Shown here: piece by piece, positions 41,521 to 52,400 of the stretch
Layout: the number at the start of each line of letters is the position of its first letter
Numbering within the stretch: position 1 is the stretch's first letter
NCBI GenBank assembly: GCA_963842835.1
Contig: CAWJIB010000013.1
Span: 257,595-321,594 of the forward strand
DNA: 64,000 nucleotides
Source: Roseiarcus sp963842835
GTDB lineage: Bacteria > Pseudomonadota > Alphaproteobacteria > Rhizobiales > Beijerinckiaceae
Reading direction: 5' to 3'
Made by a program: the position numbers and the translations under genes
Notes under the pieces: model-generated
Database searches by the model: none
What the model was told of the DNA's origin: nothing
The model's input: the letters and a program-made list of their open reading frames with translations, nothing else

Positions 41521-44500
41521 CTACCCCTTCTTGCGCGCTATGCCCGCGATTTCACGCATGATCGCGAGCGTGCCCTCGAGGCGCTGCGGCAGCTCCTCGA
41601 AATCGCCGGCCACGACGATGCGCATGTCCGGGCGGACGCGGGCGAGCGAACCTTGGCTCGCCACCCATTTGACCAGGCCCGCCGGGTTGGCGAAGGAATT
41701 GTCGCGGAAGGCGAGGGTCAGCCCCTTGGCGCCGGCGTCGAGCTTCTCGACATGAGCGCGCCGGCACAGCGCCTTGATCGTCACCAGTTTCAAGAGCAGC
41801 GCCACCTCGGGCGGCGGCGGACCGAACCGGTCGACGATCTCGGCGCCCATCGCATCGATGTCCGCATCCTCCTCGAGCGCCGAAAGCCTGCGATAGAGGG
41901 TGAGGCGCGTCGGCAGATCGGGGATATAGGCCTCCGGGATCGTCACCGGGGCGCCGAGGGAAATCGTCGGCGACCACATTTCCTGCGCGGGCTCCTCGAC
42001 GCCGGCCTTGAGACGCTCGATCGCGTCTTGCACCATCTGCTGGTAGAGCTCGTAGCCGACTTCCCGGATATGCCCCGACTGTTCCTCGCCGAGGAGGTTG
42101 CCGGCGCCGCGCAGGTCGAGATCGTGGCTCGCCAGCTGGAATCCGGCGCCGAGCGTGTCGAGCGACTGCAGCACTTGCAGGCGCTTCTCGGCCTGCGGCG
42201 TTATCGGTCTGTTGGCGGGCGTCGTGAAGATGGCGTAGGCGCGCGTCTTGGCGCGCCCGACGCGGCCGCGCAATTGATAGAGCTGCGCGAGGCCGAACAT
42301 ATCGGCGCGATGAACGATCAGCGTGTTGGCGCGGGGGATGTCGAGACCGGATTCGACGATCGAGGTCGACAGCAGAATGTCGTATTTGCCATCGTAGAAG
42401 GCGCCGATCTTGTCCTCGAGCTCGCTCGCCGCCATCTGGCCGTGCGCGACGACGAATTTGGCCTCGGGGACGTTTTGCCGCAGGAACGCCGCGGCCTCGT
42501 CGAGATCCTCGATGCGCGGACAGACATAGAACGACTGTCCGCCGCGATATCGCTCGCGCAGCAGCGCCTCGCGGACGATCAGCGCGTCGAAGGGCGAGAC
42601 GAAAGAGCGCACCGCAAGCCGATCGATCGGCGGCGTCGCGATGATCGACAGTTCGCGCACGCCCGTCATCGCGAGCTGCAACGTGCGCGGAATCGGCGTC
42701 GCCGACAGCGTGAGCACGTGCACCTCCGAGCGCAGCTCCTTCAGGCGCTCCTTGTGTGCGACGCCGAAATGCTGCTCCTCGTCGATGACGACGAGGCCGA
42801 GATCCTTGAAGACGACCGCCTTGCCGAGCAGCGCGTGAGTGCCGATGACGATGTCGACCGCTCCTTCGGCGAGGCCCTTCTTCGTTTCGCGCTGCTCGGC
42901 GGCGCTGATCATGCGCGACAGCTGGCCGATCCGGATCGGCAGCCCCGCGAAGCGCTCGATGAAGTTCTTGGTGTGCTGGCGCGCGAGCAAGGTCGTGGGA
43001 ACGACGATCGCGGTCTGTTTGCCGTTAATCGCGGCGGCGAAGGCGGCGCGCAGCGCGACCTCGGTCTTGCCGAATCCGACGTCGCCGCAGACGAGCCGGT
43101 CCATCGGCCGGCCCGCCGCGAGATCGTCGAGCGTCGCCTGGATGGCGTTGGCCTGGTCCTGCGTTTCTTCGTACGGAAAGCGCGCGCAGAATTCGTCATA
43201 GAGCCCTTCGGGCGGCACGAGGCGCGCCGCCGAGCGCGTCATGCGCTGCGCGGCGATGCGAACCAGTTCGCCCGCCATTTCGCGCACGCGTTTCTTCAGA
43301 CGCGCCTTGCGCGTCTGCCAGCCCGTGGACCCCAGGCGATCGAGTTCGCCTTGCTCGGAGCCGTAGCGCGACAGCAATTCGAGATTCTCGACCGGCAGGA
43401 ACAGCCGATCGCCGCCAGCGTAATGAATCTCCAGGCAGTCGTGCGGCGCGCCCGCCGCCTCGATCGTGCGCAGGCCGACGAAACGGCCGATGCCGTGATC
43501 GACATGCACGACGAGGTCGCCCGCAGTGAGCGCCGCGGCTTCCGCCAGCACGTCCTGCGCGCGCCGCTTGCGCTTTTGCTGGCGCACCAGGCGGTCGCCG
43601 AGAATGTCCTGCTCGCCGACGACGGCCAGATCGTCCGACTCGAATCCGTGCTCCAACGCGATCACGGCGAGCGGCAAGGCGCCGGCACGCGCGGTCTTGA
43701 CTTGCGCATAGGAAGAAACCAGCTCCTGCGATTTCAGCCCATGCTCGGCGAGCACATGGCTGAGGCGCTCGCGTGAGCCGTCGCTCCAGCCGGCGACGAC
43801 GACCCGAAGGCCCTTGTCGCGCAAAGCCCGGATATGTCGAACGGCGGCGTCGAAGACGTTGACGTTTTCGTCCAGGCGCTCGGGCGCGAAATCGCGTCCG
43901 ACCCGCCCGCCGCAGTCCACGACGTCGGCGGCGCCCGGCGAGGCCTCGAACGGCGTCAGGCGCGCCACGGGCGCGCTCGCCAGCCGCCGACGAAATTCCT
44001 CCTCGCCGAGATAGAGTCGATCCGGTTTCAGCGGGAGGTAATCGGCTTTGGCCGGGTCGTCCTCGTAGGCCGCCAGGCGCGCGCCGTAGTAATCGGCGAT
44101 CTGCTGAAATCGTTCATGCGCGGCGTCCTCGACGCGCGCGTCGAGCACGAACGGCGCTCCGACGGCGTAATCGAACACACTGTCCATCGTCTGGTAAAGC
44201 AGCGGCAGCCAATGTTCGAGGCCGATTGCGCGACGCCCTTCGCTGACGGCCTCGTAGAGCGCGTCGCCGCGCCGCGGCGCGCCGAATTCCGCCGTATAGG
44301 CGTGACGGAAACGACGGATAAACTCGCTCGTCAGCCGCGCCTCGCTCACCGGCACGAGATCGAGCGCGCGCAACTGGCCGACGCTGCGCTGGGTCTCCGG
44401 ATCGAACGAGCGGATCGACTCGAGGGTGTCGCCGAAGAAATCGAGCCGGATCGGCGCCGGCGCGCCGGGCGGATAAAGATCGAGAATGCCGCCGCGCGTC

Positions 44501-45028
44501 GCGTAGTCCCCGACGTCGCGCACCGAGCTCGGCGCGCAGGAAGCCGTTGGTCTCCAGCCACAGCGCAAGATCCTCCATGCGCACGCTGTTGCCCGGCGCG
44601 GCGGAAAAGGCGGCGCCGGCGACGAATTTCCGCGGCGGGACGCGTTGCGCGAGACCGTTGACGGTGACGACGAGCGCGCGCGGCCGCTCCAGCGCGCCGC
44701 GCGTGCGCGCGAGCCGCGCCAAGGCGGTCATGCGTTGCGCCGAAACCGCCGCGTTAGGCGAAACCCGGTCATAGGGCTGGCAATCCCAGGACGGTAGGTA
44801 GAGCGCCTCGATCTCCGGCGCGGCGAAGCCCAGCGCGTCGATGAAACTCTGCGCCCGCACGCCGTCGCGCGCGACGAAAACCAGCGCGGCCGCGCGCTCC
44901 TCGCCGGCGCGCGCGAAACTGTGGGCGAGTTCAGCGACGACAAAGGCGTCGAAGCCGTCGGGCGCGCGGCAGAGCGTGACGGCGCCGCCGTGAGCGAGAC
45001 GGCCGACGGCCGCAGCGAGCGATTTCAC
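41521..45028 (-). pseudogene. mfd: mfd, transcription-repair coupling factor, broken by a frameshift
   Basis: Mfd displaces stalled RNA polymerase and recruits UvrA. The N-terminal part (45028 to ~44536, ~164 residues, UvrB-like domain: PSWDCQPYDRVSPN) is in one frame. The remainder (VGDYATRGGILDLYPPG onward, ~1,000 residues) is in another, with the translocase motifs GDVGFGKTEVALRAAF and VVIDEEQHFG intact. At 44531-44537 the sequence CTGCGCGCC lacks two bases relative to the expected FLRAPSSVRDVGDYA, as if one GC unit of a short GC run was lost. The protein would be ~1,168 aa if restored. It may be a real loss of mfd or a sequencing or assembly error; the rest shows no decay, which favours an error or a very recent mutation. 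Confidence 0.88.
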
Positions 45029-45330
45029 TTTCGGCCGGCGTCCCGGATCAAGGCCTCGAGCGGCGCAGCCCGCAGACGCGCGAAGAGCGGCGTGTCGAAG
45101 CTCAGCGGCGTCGGCTCATCGCCCGTGATCCAGGCGAGAACCTGCGGATCGGGAACGTCGAGAAGACGTTCGAATTCGCTCAAATCGGCTTCGTCCATGC
45201 CGGCCAGATTCATATCCGCGAACTGGCCCATGACAAGGTCCATCTCGCGCAGGCCGCGCCGCCAGGCGCGAAACAATACGCGACGCCGCCGCGCGTCGAG
45301 CCCGGCGCTCGAGAGGTCCGAACCAGACAT
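45025..45330 (-). CDS. sdhE: Succinate dehydrogenase assembly factor SdhE (CptB/YgfY family)
   Basis: A 101-aa protein of the SdhE/SDHAF2 family, which helps attach FAD to the flavoprotein subunit of succinate dehydrogenase. The RGxxE motif is present: RRRRVLFRAWRRGLREMDL, followed by VMGQFAD, FERLLDVPDPQVLAWITG at the expected spacing. Its stop overlaps the mfd start by ATGA, the sdhE-mfd linkage seen across alphaproteobacteria. The usual divergent recG is absent upstream. Confidence 0.92.
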   Translation of the reverse strand: MSGSDLSSAGLDARRRRVLFRAWRRGLREMDLVMGQFADMNLAGMDEADLSEFERLLDVPDPQVLAWITGDEPTPLSFDTPLFARLRAAPLEALIRDAGRK

Positions 45331-45497
45331 GGGCATCCCCTGAGGCAGGCGCGGCCCTGGCGCGCGCCAAACATCGCGGCTTATAGCGGGGACGGACACG
45401 ATTGTCAGCCTTCGCGCGATCCGCCGAGCGAGCCGACAAGTCCTACGAACAAGGCTGCGGACCGCGTCGCCGCCAGCGGGCGGCGACGAATCGCGCG

Positions 45498-45692
45498 CTA
45501 ATAGTCGGCGCTGAGCTTCACGAGCGAGGCGACAAGTCCCAAGAGCGCGCCGGCGATGGCGAGATATCTGAGATAATTGCCCTCGCCCGCCGACAACACG
45601 CTCGCGCTCGCCATCTCGTAGATCTGCCAAACGACGATCGCCGCGCAGGCGGCCGCCTTGAGGCCCCAGTGCTTTTGCAGTCGTTCGACCAT
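45498..45692 (-). CDS. Small membrane protein, unknown function
   Basis: A 64-aa protein beginning MVERLQKHWGLKAAACAA. Two hydrophobic segments (~11-28 and ~40-57) predict an inner-membrane hairpin. The start at 45692 has a GGAAGGGG site; the longer frame to 45836 is probably not translated. No family was recognised. It is separated from sdhE by 167 bp and from the peptidase by ~200 bp. Confidence 0.6.
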   Translation of the reverse strand: MVERLQKHWGLKAAACAAIVVWQIYEMASASVLSAGEGNYLRYLAIAGALLGLVASLVKLSADY

Positions 45693-45896
45693 CGCTTCAC
45701 CCCTTCCGCTCGACGCCCGACGCCGCCAGTCCGCGCGTTTGAGCGGGCGTGGTGGGACGGCGGCGGGGGCGCATGGCTTGCGACAGGCGATAGGATGCTT
45801 CACATTGTTTGACGTTCTCTGCGAAAATCCCTTCAAATTGTCGTGATCGCAAGGCCCGGCGTTGAAGTGAACCGGCGCAAACGCGCCGGCCGCGCT

Positions 45897-46667
45897 TCAT
45901 TGCGCGCCCGGCAAGCGCTCTAGCACGTGCGCGCCGCCCGCCATTTGCGGGTTCGACGGATCGTAGCCTTCGGCCTGTTCGCGCGCCGCAATTCGGCTTC
46001 GCGCAAGGGCGAAGGCTTCGGGCAAGGTCTTGGTCCGCGCGAGCGCCTCGCCGAAGAACGCCTCGCCAAACGTCGTCCATTTCGCGCCGTCGCGGCAGCC
46101 GAAGGAAGCATGGTCCGCGTCCGCCGCAGTGATGACGAGCGTGTCGGGTCCGGCGAGCGCTTGGGCAAATATTCCGGAGTAGCAAGCGGAGACGACGACG
46201 ACGCTGAGCCGCGCGCCGCTCTCGCGCAGCATCTCGCGCAACTCGATCGGCGTGATAAAGGATTTTTCGCTCGGCGTGGCGATCCCGACGCCTTGCTCGT
46301 CGCCGTGCGAAGTGAGAATGAGGAACAGGATATCGCGCTCGGGGTCCATCGCCGCGCCGAGCGAGGCGAGCGTCGCGCGCAAATTTTCTTCCGTGGCCTC
46401 GCCGTGCAGCCTCGTGTTGGCGCGCACGACCACCTTGCCGCCGTGGCCGTATTGCCGCGCCACGATGCGCGCCGCGCTCGCGGCTTCGCTGGCGAAGACG
46501 CTCTGTTCGCCCCAGAGGCCGAAGGCCACGACGTCGACCTTGGGCGGCGGCGCCGCGCGGGCGCCCGACGCGCAGGTCGCCGCGGCAAGCGCCACGACGG
46601 CGCAGAGCCGCGCCACGCGCGCCCCGCTCAGAAAATCGATCCGACCCGCCCGCCAAATGTTCCGCAT
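45897..46667 (-). CDS. C13-family (legumain-like) cysteine peptidase, exported
   Basis: A 256-aa caspase-fold protein. A signal peptide (~18-39, ending ARA before APPPK) directs it across the inner membrane. The catalytic dyad is His121 in LILTSHGDEQG and Cys162 in VVVVSACYSGIFA, the C13 pattern also shared with caspases and GPI-transamidase. FITPIELREML lies between them as usual. Bacterial members are poorly characterised; targets are unknown. The ATG at 46667 gives a sensible signal peptide; the frame continues to 46940 without one. It follows the reductase gene on the same strand after 76 bp and may be co-transcribed. Confidence 0.82.
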   Translation of the reverse strand: MRNIWRAGRIDFLSGARVARLCAVVALAAATCASGARAAPPPKVDVVAFGLWGEQSVFASEAASAARIVARQYGHGGKVVVRANTRLHGEATEENLRATLASLGAAMDPERDILFLILTSHGDEQGVGIATPSEKSFITPIELREMLRESGARLSVVVVSACYSGIFAQALAGPDTLVITAADADHASFGCRDGAKWTTFGEAFFGEALARTKTLPEAFALARSRIAAREQAEGYDPSNPQMAGGAHVLERLPGAQ

Positions 46668-46743
46668 ATGCGCAGTGTACGGCGAGACGCCGGCCAGGGA
46701 AACCTCGCAAGCGCAAGACGCGATCGCGAATTCGCGGCCGGCC

Positions 46744-47694
46744 TCATTTGGTCTCGGCGGGCCCCAAAGGCACGATCCCCGTGGGATTGATGAAGAGAAG
46801 GCTGCCGTAATAATGCTGCTTGATGTGGAAGAGATCGATCGTCTCGCCGATTCCCGGCCAGGAGCGGAGTTCGCCGAGGTATCGCGTGAGATGGGGATAG
46901 TCGGCGATGCGCCGGATGTTGCACTTGAACAGCCCGACATAGACCGGGTCGAAACGCACGAGCGTCGGGAATAGCCGCCAGTCCGCCTCCGTGAGCCGAT
47001 CGCCGCAGAGGAAGCGCCTCTCGGCGAGCCGGGCTTCCAGCGCGTCGAGCGTTTCGAACAGCGCGACGGCCGCCTCTTCGTAAGCGGCCTGCTTGCCGGC
47101 GAAGCCGGCGCGATAGACGCCGTTGTTCACGGTCGCGTAAATGCGCGCGTTCAGTGCGTCGATCTCGGCGCGCAGGTCCGCAGGATAATAGTCGCCGGGC
47201 GCCGCGCCGAGGCCATCGAACGCCGAGTTGAACATGCGGATGATGTCGCCCAACTCGTTGCTGACGATCTGGCCGCGCGCCGTGTCGAACAGCACGGGCA
47301 CGGTGACGCGGCCGGTGTAGCCGGGGCGAGAGGCGGTATAGAGTTCATAGAGACGGCGCGCGCCACGCACGGGATCGGGGATGACGCCGCGGCCCTCCGC
47401 GAACGTCCAGCCTTCGTCGCCCAAATGCCAATTGACGACCGACAGGCCGATCATCGCTTCGAGGCCTTTGAGCTTGCGAAAAATCAGCGTGCGATGCGCC
47501 CAGGGACAAGCGAGCGAGACGTAGAGGCGATAGCGGCCAGCCTCGGCCGCGAATCCGCCCGCCCCCGTCGGCCCAGCCGAGCCGTCAGCGGTCACCCAAT
47601 CGCGGAAGGCGGTGTCGGGCCGCACGAAGCGCCCCGATGCGTCCTTCGGGAATTCGCCGTCGACGCGCCATTCACCGTTCACCAACATGCCCAT
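46744..47694 (-). CDS. Glutathionyl-hydroquinone reductase (Xi-class GST, YqjG/EcM4/PcpF type)
   Basis: A 316-aa glutathione S-transferase family enzyme that reduces glutathionyl-hydroquinones to hydroquinones with glutathione. The active-site motif is LACPWAHRTLIFRKLKGLE with Cys63 (CPWA). The Xi-class features WTFAEGRGVIPDP and the C-terminal helical domain with RFDPVYVGLFKCN and YPHLTRYLGELRSWPG are present. The start at 47694 follows a GGGGAA site. A role in clearing quinone adducts would fit hydroquinone-type aromatic catabolism such as the hydroxyquinol dioxygenase at 37824. Confidence 0.93.
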   Translation of the reverse strand: MGMLVNGEWRVDGEFPKDASGRFVRPDTAFRDWVTADGSAGPTGAGGFAAEAGRYRLYVSLACPWAHRTLIFRKLKGLEAMIGLSVVNWHLGDEGWTFAEGRGVIPDPVRGARRLYELYTASRPGYTGRVTVPVLFDTARGQIVSNELGDIIRMFNSAFDGLGAAPGDYYPADLRAEIDALNARIYATVNNGVYRAGFAGKQAAYEEAAVALFETLDALEARLAERRFLCGDRLTEADWRLFPTLVRFDPVYVGLFKCNIRRIADYPHLTRYLGELRSWPGIGETIDLFHIKQHYYGSLLFINPTGIVPLGPAETK

Positions 47695-48025
47695 CGACAA
47701 TTCCCCGGAGAGAAAAACTCTTGGCGCGCCGGGCCGCCCCTGCGCAGACGGCCGAAGAATAGAAGACTTCGCCGGGGCTCGCAACGAACCGGGGAAAGCG
47801 AGCCGGGGAAAGCGGCGCACTCGGCCAGGCGTTCGTCGACCCAGGTGAGGCATTTTGACCGCTATCGCCGGTCGTTTGTTAAGTTAAATTAAGTTTTTTG
47901 CCGGGCTCGAGTCGGCGGGCAAAGTCGGACCATCGGCGGCGGCGCATAAGCTGGGAAATGCGCGGTGGTCGATTCCGAAAGACATGCGGCGATCGGGGGT
48001 CGCTCGAATTGGGGGGAATTCGAGA
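47695..48025. other. 331-bp divergent intergenic region
   Basis: The region separates the reductase and the outer-membrane protein. An AT-rich core with TTAAGTTAAATTAAG (47878-47892, three TTAA in 5-bp steps) probably holds a promoter. No RNA gene or mobile element is seen. Confidence 0.3.
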
Positions 48026-49441
48026 ATGGCGGCGCGTTGCGTTCGAAGGCTGGTCGGAATGGCTGTTGCGGGCTGCCTATCGGCCACGTGCGGCGGCGCC
48101 TGGGCGGAGGCCCCGGAATTGCACGATCCCCTCTATCATAACCTCAGATACACCGACGACTTCTCCCATCCGGCCGAGCCGAACAAGAAACCGGACTTAT
48201 GGGACAAGTTCAAATTCATCCCGATCAGCGACGGCAAGTTCGGCCCGACCTTTCTGACGCTCGGGGGCGAATGGCGGGAGCGGTTCGAATCATACGTCAA
48301 TCCCAATTTCGGCATCAAAGCGCCGGCGCGAAACGCCTATTTGCTTCAGCGCCTGCTGGTGAACGCCGATCTGCACATAACGAATTATTTTCGCGCATTC
48401 GTGCAACTCGGCGACATGCGGCGCTTCGGCGTTCGAGGCGTGCCGTCGACGACCGATATCGACCCGTTCGATCTCATGCAGGCGTTCGTCGACTTCATGC
48501 CGCCGACGCCTTTCGGCGATGCGCCGACATTCCGCTTCGGCCGTGAAGAGCTGCTGTTCGGCTACCAGCGCCTGATCGCCGTGCGCGAGGGGCCGAACGT
48601 GCGGCGCACCTTCGACGGTTTTCGCTTCTCCGACGAAATGGACGGCGCGTCGATCAATCTCGTCGCCGTGCACCCGGTCACCGATAACTCCGGCTACGGG
48701 TTCGACGACGCCACCAACTTCGCCCAGACCCTGACCGGCGCCTACGCCACGCTGCCGATCGGGTCCGCGCTGAAGACGGATCTCTATTGGCTCGATTACG
48801 AGAACGAGGCCGCCAAGTATCGGGGCCTTACCGGCGTGGAGGAACGCCGCACCATCGGCTCCAGAATATTCGGCAAGCTCGAGGGGTTCGAATGGAATCT
48901 GGAGGCCATGAGCCAAACCGGCACGTTCCGCAACCACGACATTCGCGCCTATATGCTCGCCGGAATCGTCAGCTACACCTTCCGCGATTTACCGTGGACG
49001 CCGAAAATCGAGGTCGAAGCCAATGACGCGAGCGGCGACAACAGCCATTCCTCGACGATCGGCACGTTCAATGCGATGTACCCCCGCCTGCCCTATTTCG
49101 CGGAGACGTCCCTGCTCGTGCCCGCGGACGTGAAAGACGTGCGGCCGGTGTTCAGCTTCAATCCGGTGAAGGACGTCCAGGCGGTCTTCGGCTGGGACAC
49201 GCTCTGGCGCGCTTCGACGACCGACGGCCTCTACGGAAGCGCCATGGTGGAATATGCGAACACCAGCAAGGCCACGGGATCGCGCGTGGGAACCGAATGG
49301 TCGGCCGACGTGCGCTGGCGAATCGACCAGCATTTGCAGATCGGCGCGATCGCCGCGGAGTTGCTGTCGGGCCCGGCAGTGCAGGAGGCGCTCGGAAAGA
49401 ACGTCACGTTCCTCGTGGCCTATATGAAGTACAAGTTCTGA
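48026..49441 (+). CDS. AlgE/alginate-export-like outer-membrane protein
   Basis: A 471-aa predicted beta-barrel. The signal peptide (to ~32, ending GGAWAEAPE) precedes a short linker, then alternating amphipathic strands typical of the alginate-export family (LTLGGEWRERFESYVNPNFG; RNAYLLQRLLVNADLH; FRFGREELLFGYQRLIAVRE; DGFRFS). The C-terminus ends AYMKYKF with a terminal Phe, the usual barrel-insertion signal. Proteins of this family are often porins for organic acids or small molecules rather than alginate, so the name does not prove polysaccharide export. The start at 48026 has a GGGGGGAA site. It is convergent with the GH94 protein. Confidence 0.82.
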   Translation: MAARCVRRLVGMAVAGCLSATCGGAWAEAPELHDPLYHNLRYTDDFSHPAEPNKKPDLWDKFKFIPISDGKFGPTFLTLGGEWRERFESYVNPNFGIKAPARNAYLLQRLLVNADLHITNYFRAFVQLGDMRRFGVRGVPSTTDIDPFDLMQAFVDFMPPTPFGDAPTFRFGREELLFGYQRLIAVREGPNVRRTFDGFRFSDEMDGASINLVAVHPVTDNSGYGFDDATNFAQTLTGAYATLPIGSALKTDLYWLDYENEAAKYRGLTGVEERRTIGSRIFGKLEGFEWNLEAMSQTGTFRNHDIRAYMLAGIVSYTFRDLPWTPKIEVEANDASGDNSHSSTIGTFNAMYPRLPYFAETSLLVPADVKDVRPVFSFNPVKDVQAVFGWDTLWRASTTDGLYGSAMVEYANTSKATGSRVGTEWSADVRWRIDQHLQIGAIAAELLSGPAVQEALGKNVTFLVAYMKYKF

Positions 49442-49464
49442 GGACGGCGCCGTGAGCGGCTCGC

Positions 49465-52400
49465 CTACCGCCGCCACTCCCGCTCCCCGATCCGCAGCGC
49501 CTCGACCATGAGTTCGCCCTTGGGCTCGAACAGGTCGTCCGCAACGCGCAATTCGCCTTCGACCAGCGAAATTCCCAGCATCGAATAGGCCGCCGAGAGC
49601 ATGCGCGCGGCCGATCCGGTGTACCACGACCAGCCGCCGCGCCCGCCGTGGCCGTAGCCGTCGTAGATGTCGGCGGGCTGCTGGATCGGGATCAGGCCGT
49701 AGGTCGCGATGTTTTCTGGATCGGTCTTCTTCAGCGGCGAGATCTTCTCGAAAATCTCGAAGGCGCGCGCGACGAGCCTTTGCGCCTCGTCGGCCTCGCC
49801 CTCCTTGGCGCGCGCCTCGCGGGCGAGGCGCAGGAAGCCGTCGACGATCCACGACGCGCCGTGACTGTATTGGCCGCCGTTCTCGCGCACGCCCGGCGGA
49901 TAATCGGCGATGCGACCGGGATAGGGCTCGGAATGCTCGAAGAAGGGTTTTTCCAGCAACAGCACGCGATCCGGCCGCTCGATGGCCTTCAGCCCGCCTT
50001 CGAGCGCCGCGAGCGCCCGGTCGAAATCGACGGCGCCGGAATAGGCCGCCCAGCCCGTCGTCATGGCGTTGGCCATTTCGACCGCGCGGCCGTCGTCGGA
50101 AAAATCGAGCGCATAATGATTGCCGCGCCAGGCGGTCTCCAGCGCCGGCCGCAGGGCCTCGCGCGCCTCCTGGCAGCGTTCGGCGAAGGCCTCGTCGCGC
50201 TTCAGCCGCGCCAGCGGAACGAAGCCGCTCAACACGTCGAAGAAGAAAAAGCCCATCCAGACGCTGGTTCCCGCGCCCTCGCGGCCAAGCATGTCGATGC
50301 CGTCGTTCCAATCGCCGGCGCCCAGCAAAGGCAAGCCGTTCGCGCCGATGTGGCGCAAAGTGTATTCGATGGCCCGCCGGGCATGTTCGTAGACGTCGCC
50401 GCTCTCGCACGAGGGCCGCGGCGTCACGATCTGCGCGTCCTCGTGCGCAGGCACGAGCGGCGCCTCGAGATAGGGCGCGACCTCGTCGAGCACGCTGGCG
50501 TCGCCGGACTCGCGGACATAGCGCGCGAGCACGTAGGGCAGCCACAAATGCGGATCGCTCGCCCTGGAGCGCTGCGCGACGCCGGTCGCGCCGTTGGGCG
50601 CGCGATGCCACCATTTCAGCACGTCGCCTTCCGGGAATTGCTGGCCGGCGTGCAGCACGATCTGCGCCCGCGCAAGCCGGGGCTCGAGCAGGATCAGCGG
50701 CAGCACGTCCTGCAACTGGTCGCGGAAGCCGATGGCGCCGCCACGCTGGTTGGGCCCGACGCGGCCGAACAGGCGCGACGCATAGATTTGATAGGGCAGC
50801 CAGGTGTTGACCAGCCGGTCGAAGTCGGGCCGGTTGGTGGTCACGCGCACTTTGCCGAGCCGCGCGCCCCAGACGGCGCGCATCGCCGCGAGCTCCGCCT
50901 CCACCGTCTCGACCTTCGCCGCGGCGCTCGCGGCGAGCGCCAGCACGCGGGTCGCGGCCTGGCCGAGGACGATGGCGACTTTCATTTCGGCGCCCGGCGC
51001 GAGCTCGATATCCGAGGCGAAAGCGGCGACGCGGCGGCCGTCGTCGCGCTGCGAAAGGTCGCTGGCGCCGGTGTCGACCAGCGCGGGCGTTCGGATATTG
51101 CGGCCCGCTCCGTCGAAGAAACGCGCGCGAATCGTCTCGGTCTTGACGTTGGGCAGGCTCGTCGCGGCGAAAGCGATCCCGCGTTGGAAGTCATTGCGCG
51201 GGTTTTCGAACAGCAGCGTTCCGCCGACGGTCTCGTCCTTGAGCTTGCCCGCGCTCTCGTTCGGACCTTCGTCGAGGGCGATGTCGAAGAACGGCGCGAC
51301 GCGCAAGCGCAGAGTCTTCGCGCCGCGATTGCGCAGCCTCAGCAGTCGCATGTCGCCGGGGAAATCGGCAGGGACGAACACGTCGTAGTCCATCGCGAGA
51401 TCGCCGCGCGTCTTGGCGAAATGGGCGAGGCCGGGCTCGTAGGTCACGGCGTAGGCCGCATCCTCGCGCTGGAACGGCGCGAAGCCCGGCGCGTCGGTCT
51501 CTTGCCTGTCGAGGTCGCGGATATAGACGATCTGGCCGGGCAGCGGCACGGTCACGCTGTCGAAACGAAACGGCGTCAGGCCGTTGTGACGCGCATTGCC
51601 GAAAGCCGAATAGACCTCGCCATCGTTGGAAACGACGACCGAGGCGCCGAGTTCGTTGGCCATCACATGGGCCCACGGGCGCGGCGTGCGATGGGTGAGA
51701 TGCAACGCCGTTCCGTCGGCCGAGAAGGCGAAGGGCCAGCGATCGGGCAGCGCTGGCGACGGCTCGAGGGCGCGCGTCTCGTGCAGGCGCGTCCGCAGCG
51801 CCGCTTCCGTGAACGGCGGCAGGCCGAGACGCCGCACGATCAGCTCCGACGCCCAGACCGGGTTATCGGAGCGCCCGACGATGAACTCCGCTTCGGCGTG
51901 GCCCTGAGCCGCCAGCTCGACTTCGAGCGTGAAGCTCGCGGCGGAATCGAAGCTCCAGAGCTTGCCCTCGTCGTCGAGTTTTCGCGCGCGGAAGGGCTCG
52001 CAGCCCGTCGGACTGGCGAGCGATCCCTCGCCCAGAAAACGCGTGCGCGAATCCTCATAGCCGACGAGTCGGGCGCCGGCGCCGGGCTTCACTGCGAAGA
52101 ACGAAGTCTCGCCACGATGGGCGCGCGCCGATCGCAGCAGGCGATTGCGCGCGAGAATCGCGTTGAGGCCGCGCACGAAAATCGTCTCGACATGCATGCG
52201 GGCGAAATCGATGTCGCGCATATAGGCGCCGGTCTCGTGGCCGACGATTTCGCAGAAGCTGACGAGGCGCAGACGGCGCGCCCGGCCGGACAGGTCTTCG
52301 AGGCGGATGCGCCAGCTCAGAATCGCGCCCTCGGCGTCGGGCGCGGCCTCCATGATCGCGCGCACGCCGCGAAACGTGTTGGCGATGACGAGCCGATTGA

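Noticed and set aside
41653..43776. A 707-codon plus-strand frame opposite mfd
   Set aside because: It is a shadow of mfd with no motif or ribosome site.
44526..44545. Programmed frameshift in mfd
   Set aside because: There is no slippery heptamer or downstream pseudoknot evident, and mfd is not known to use recoding. A mutation or sequence error is simpler.
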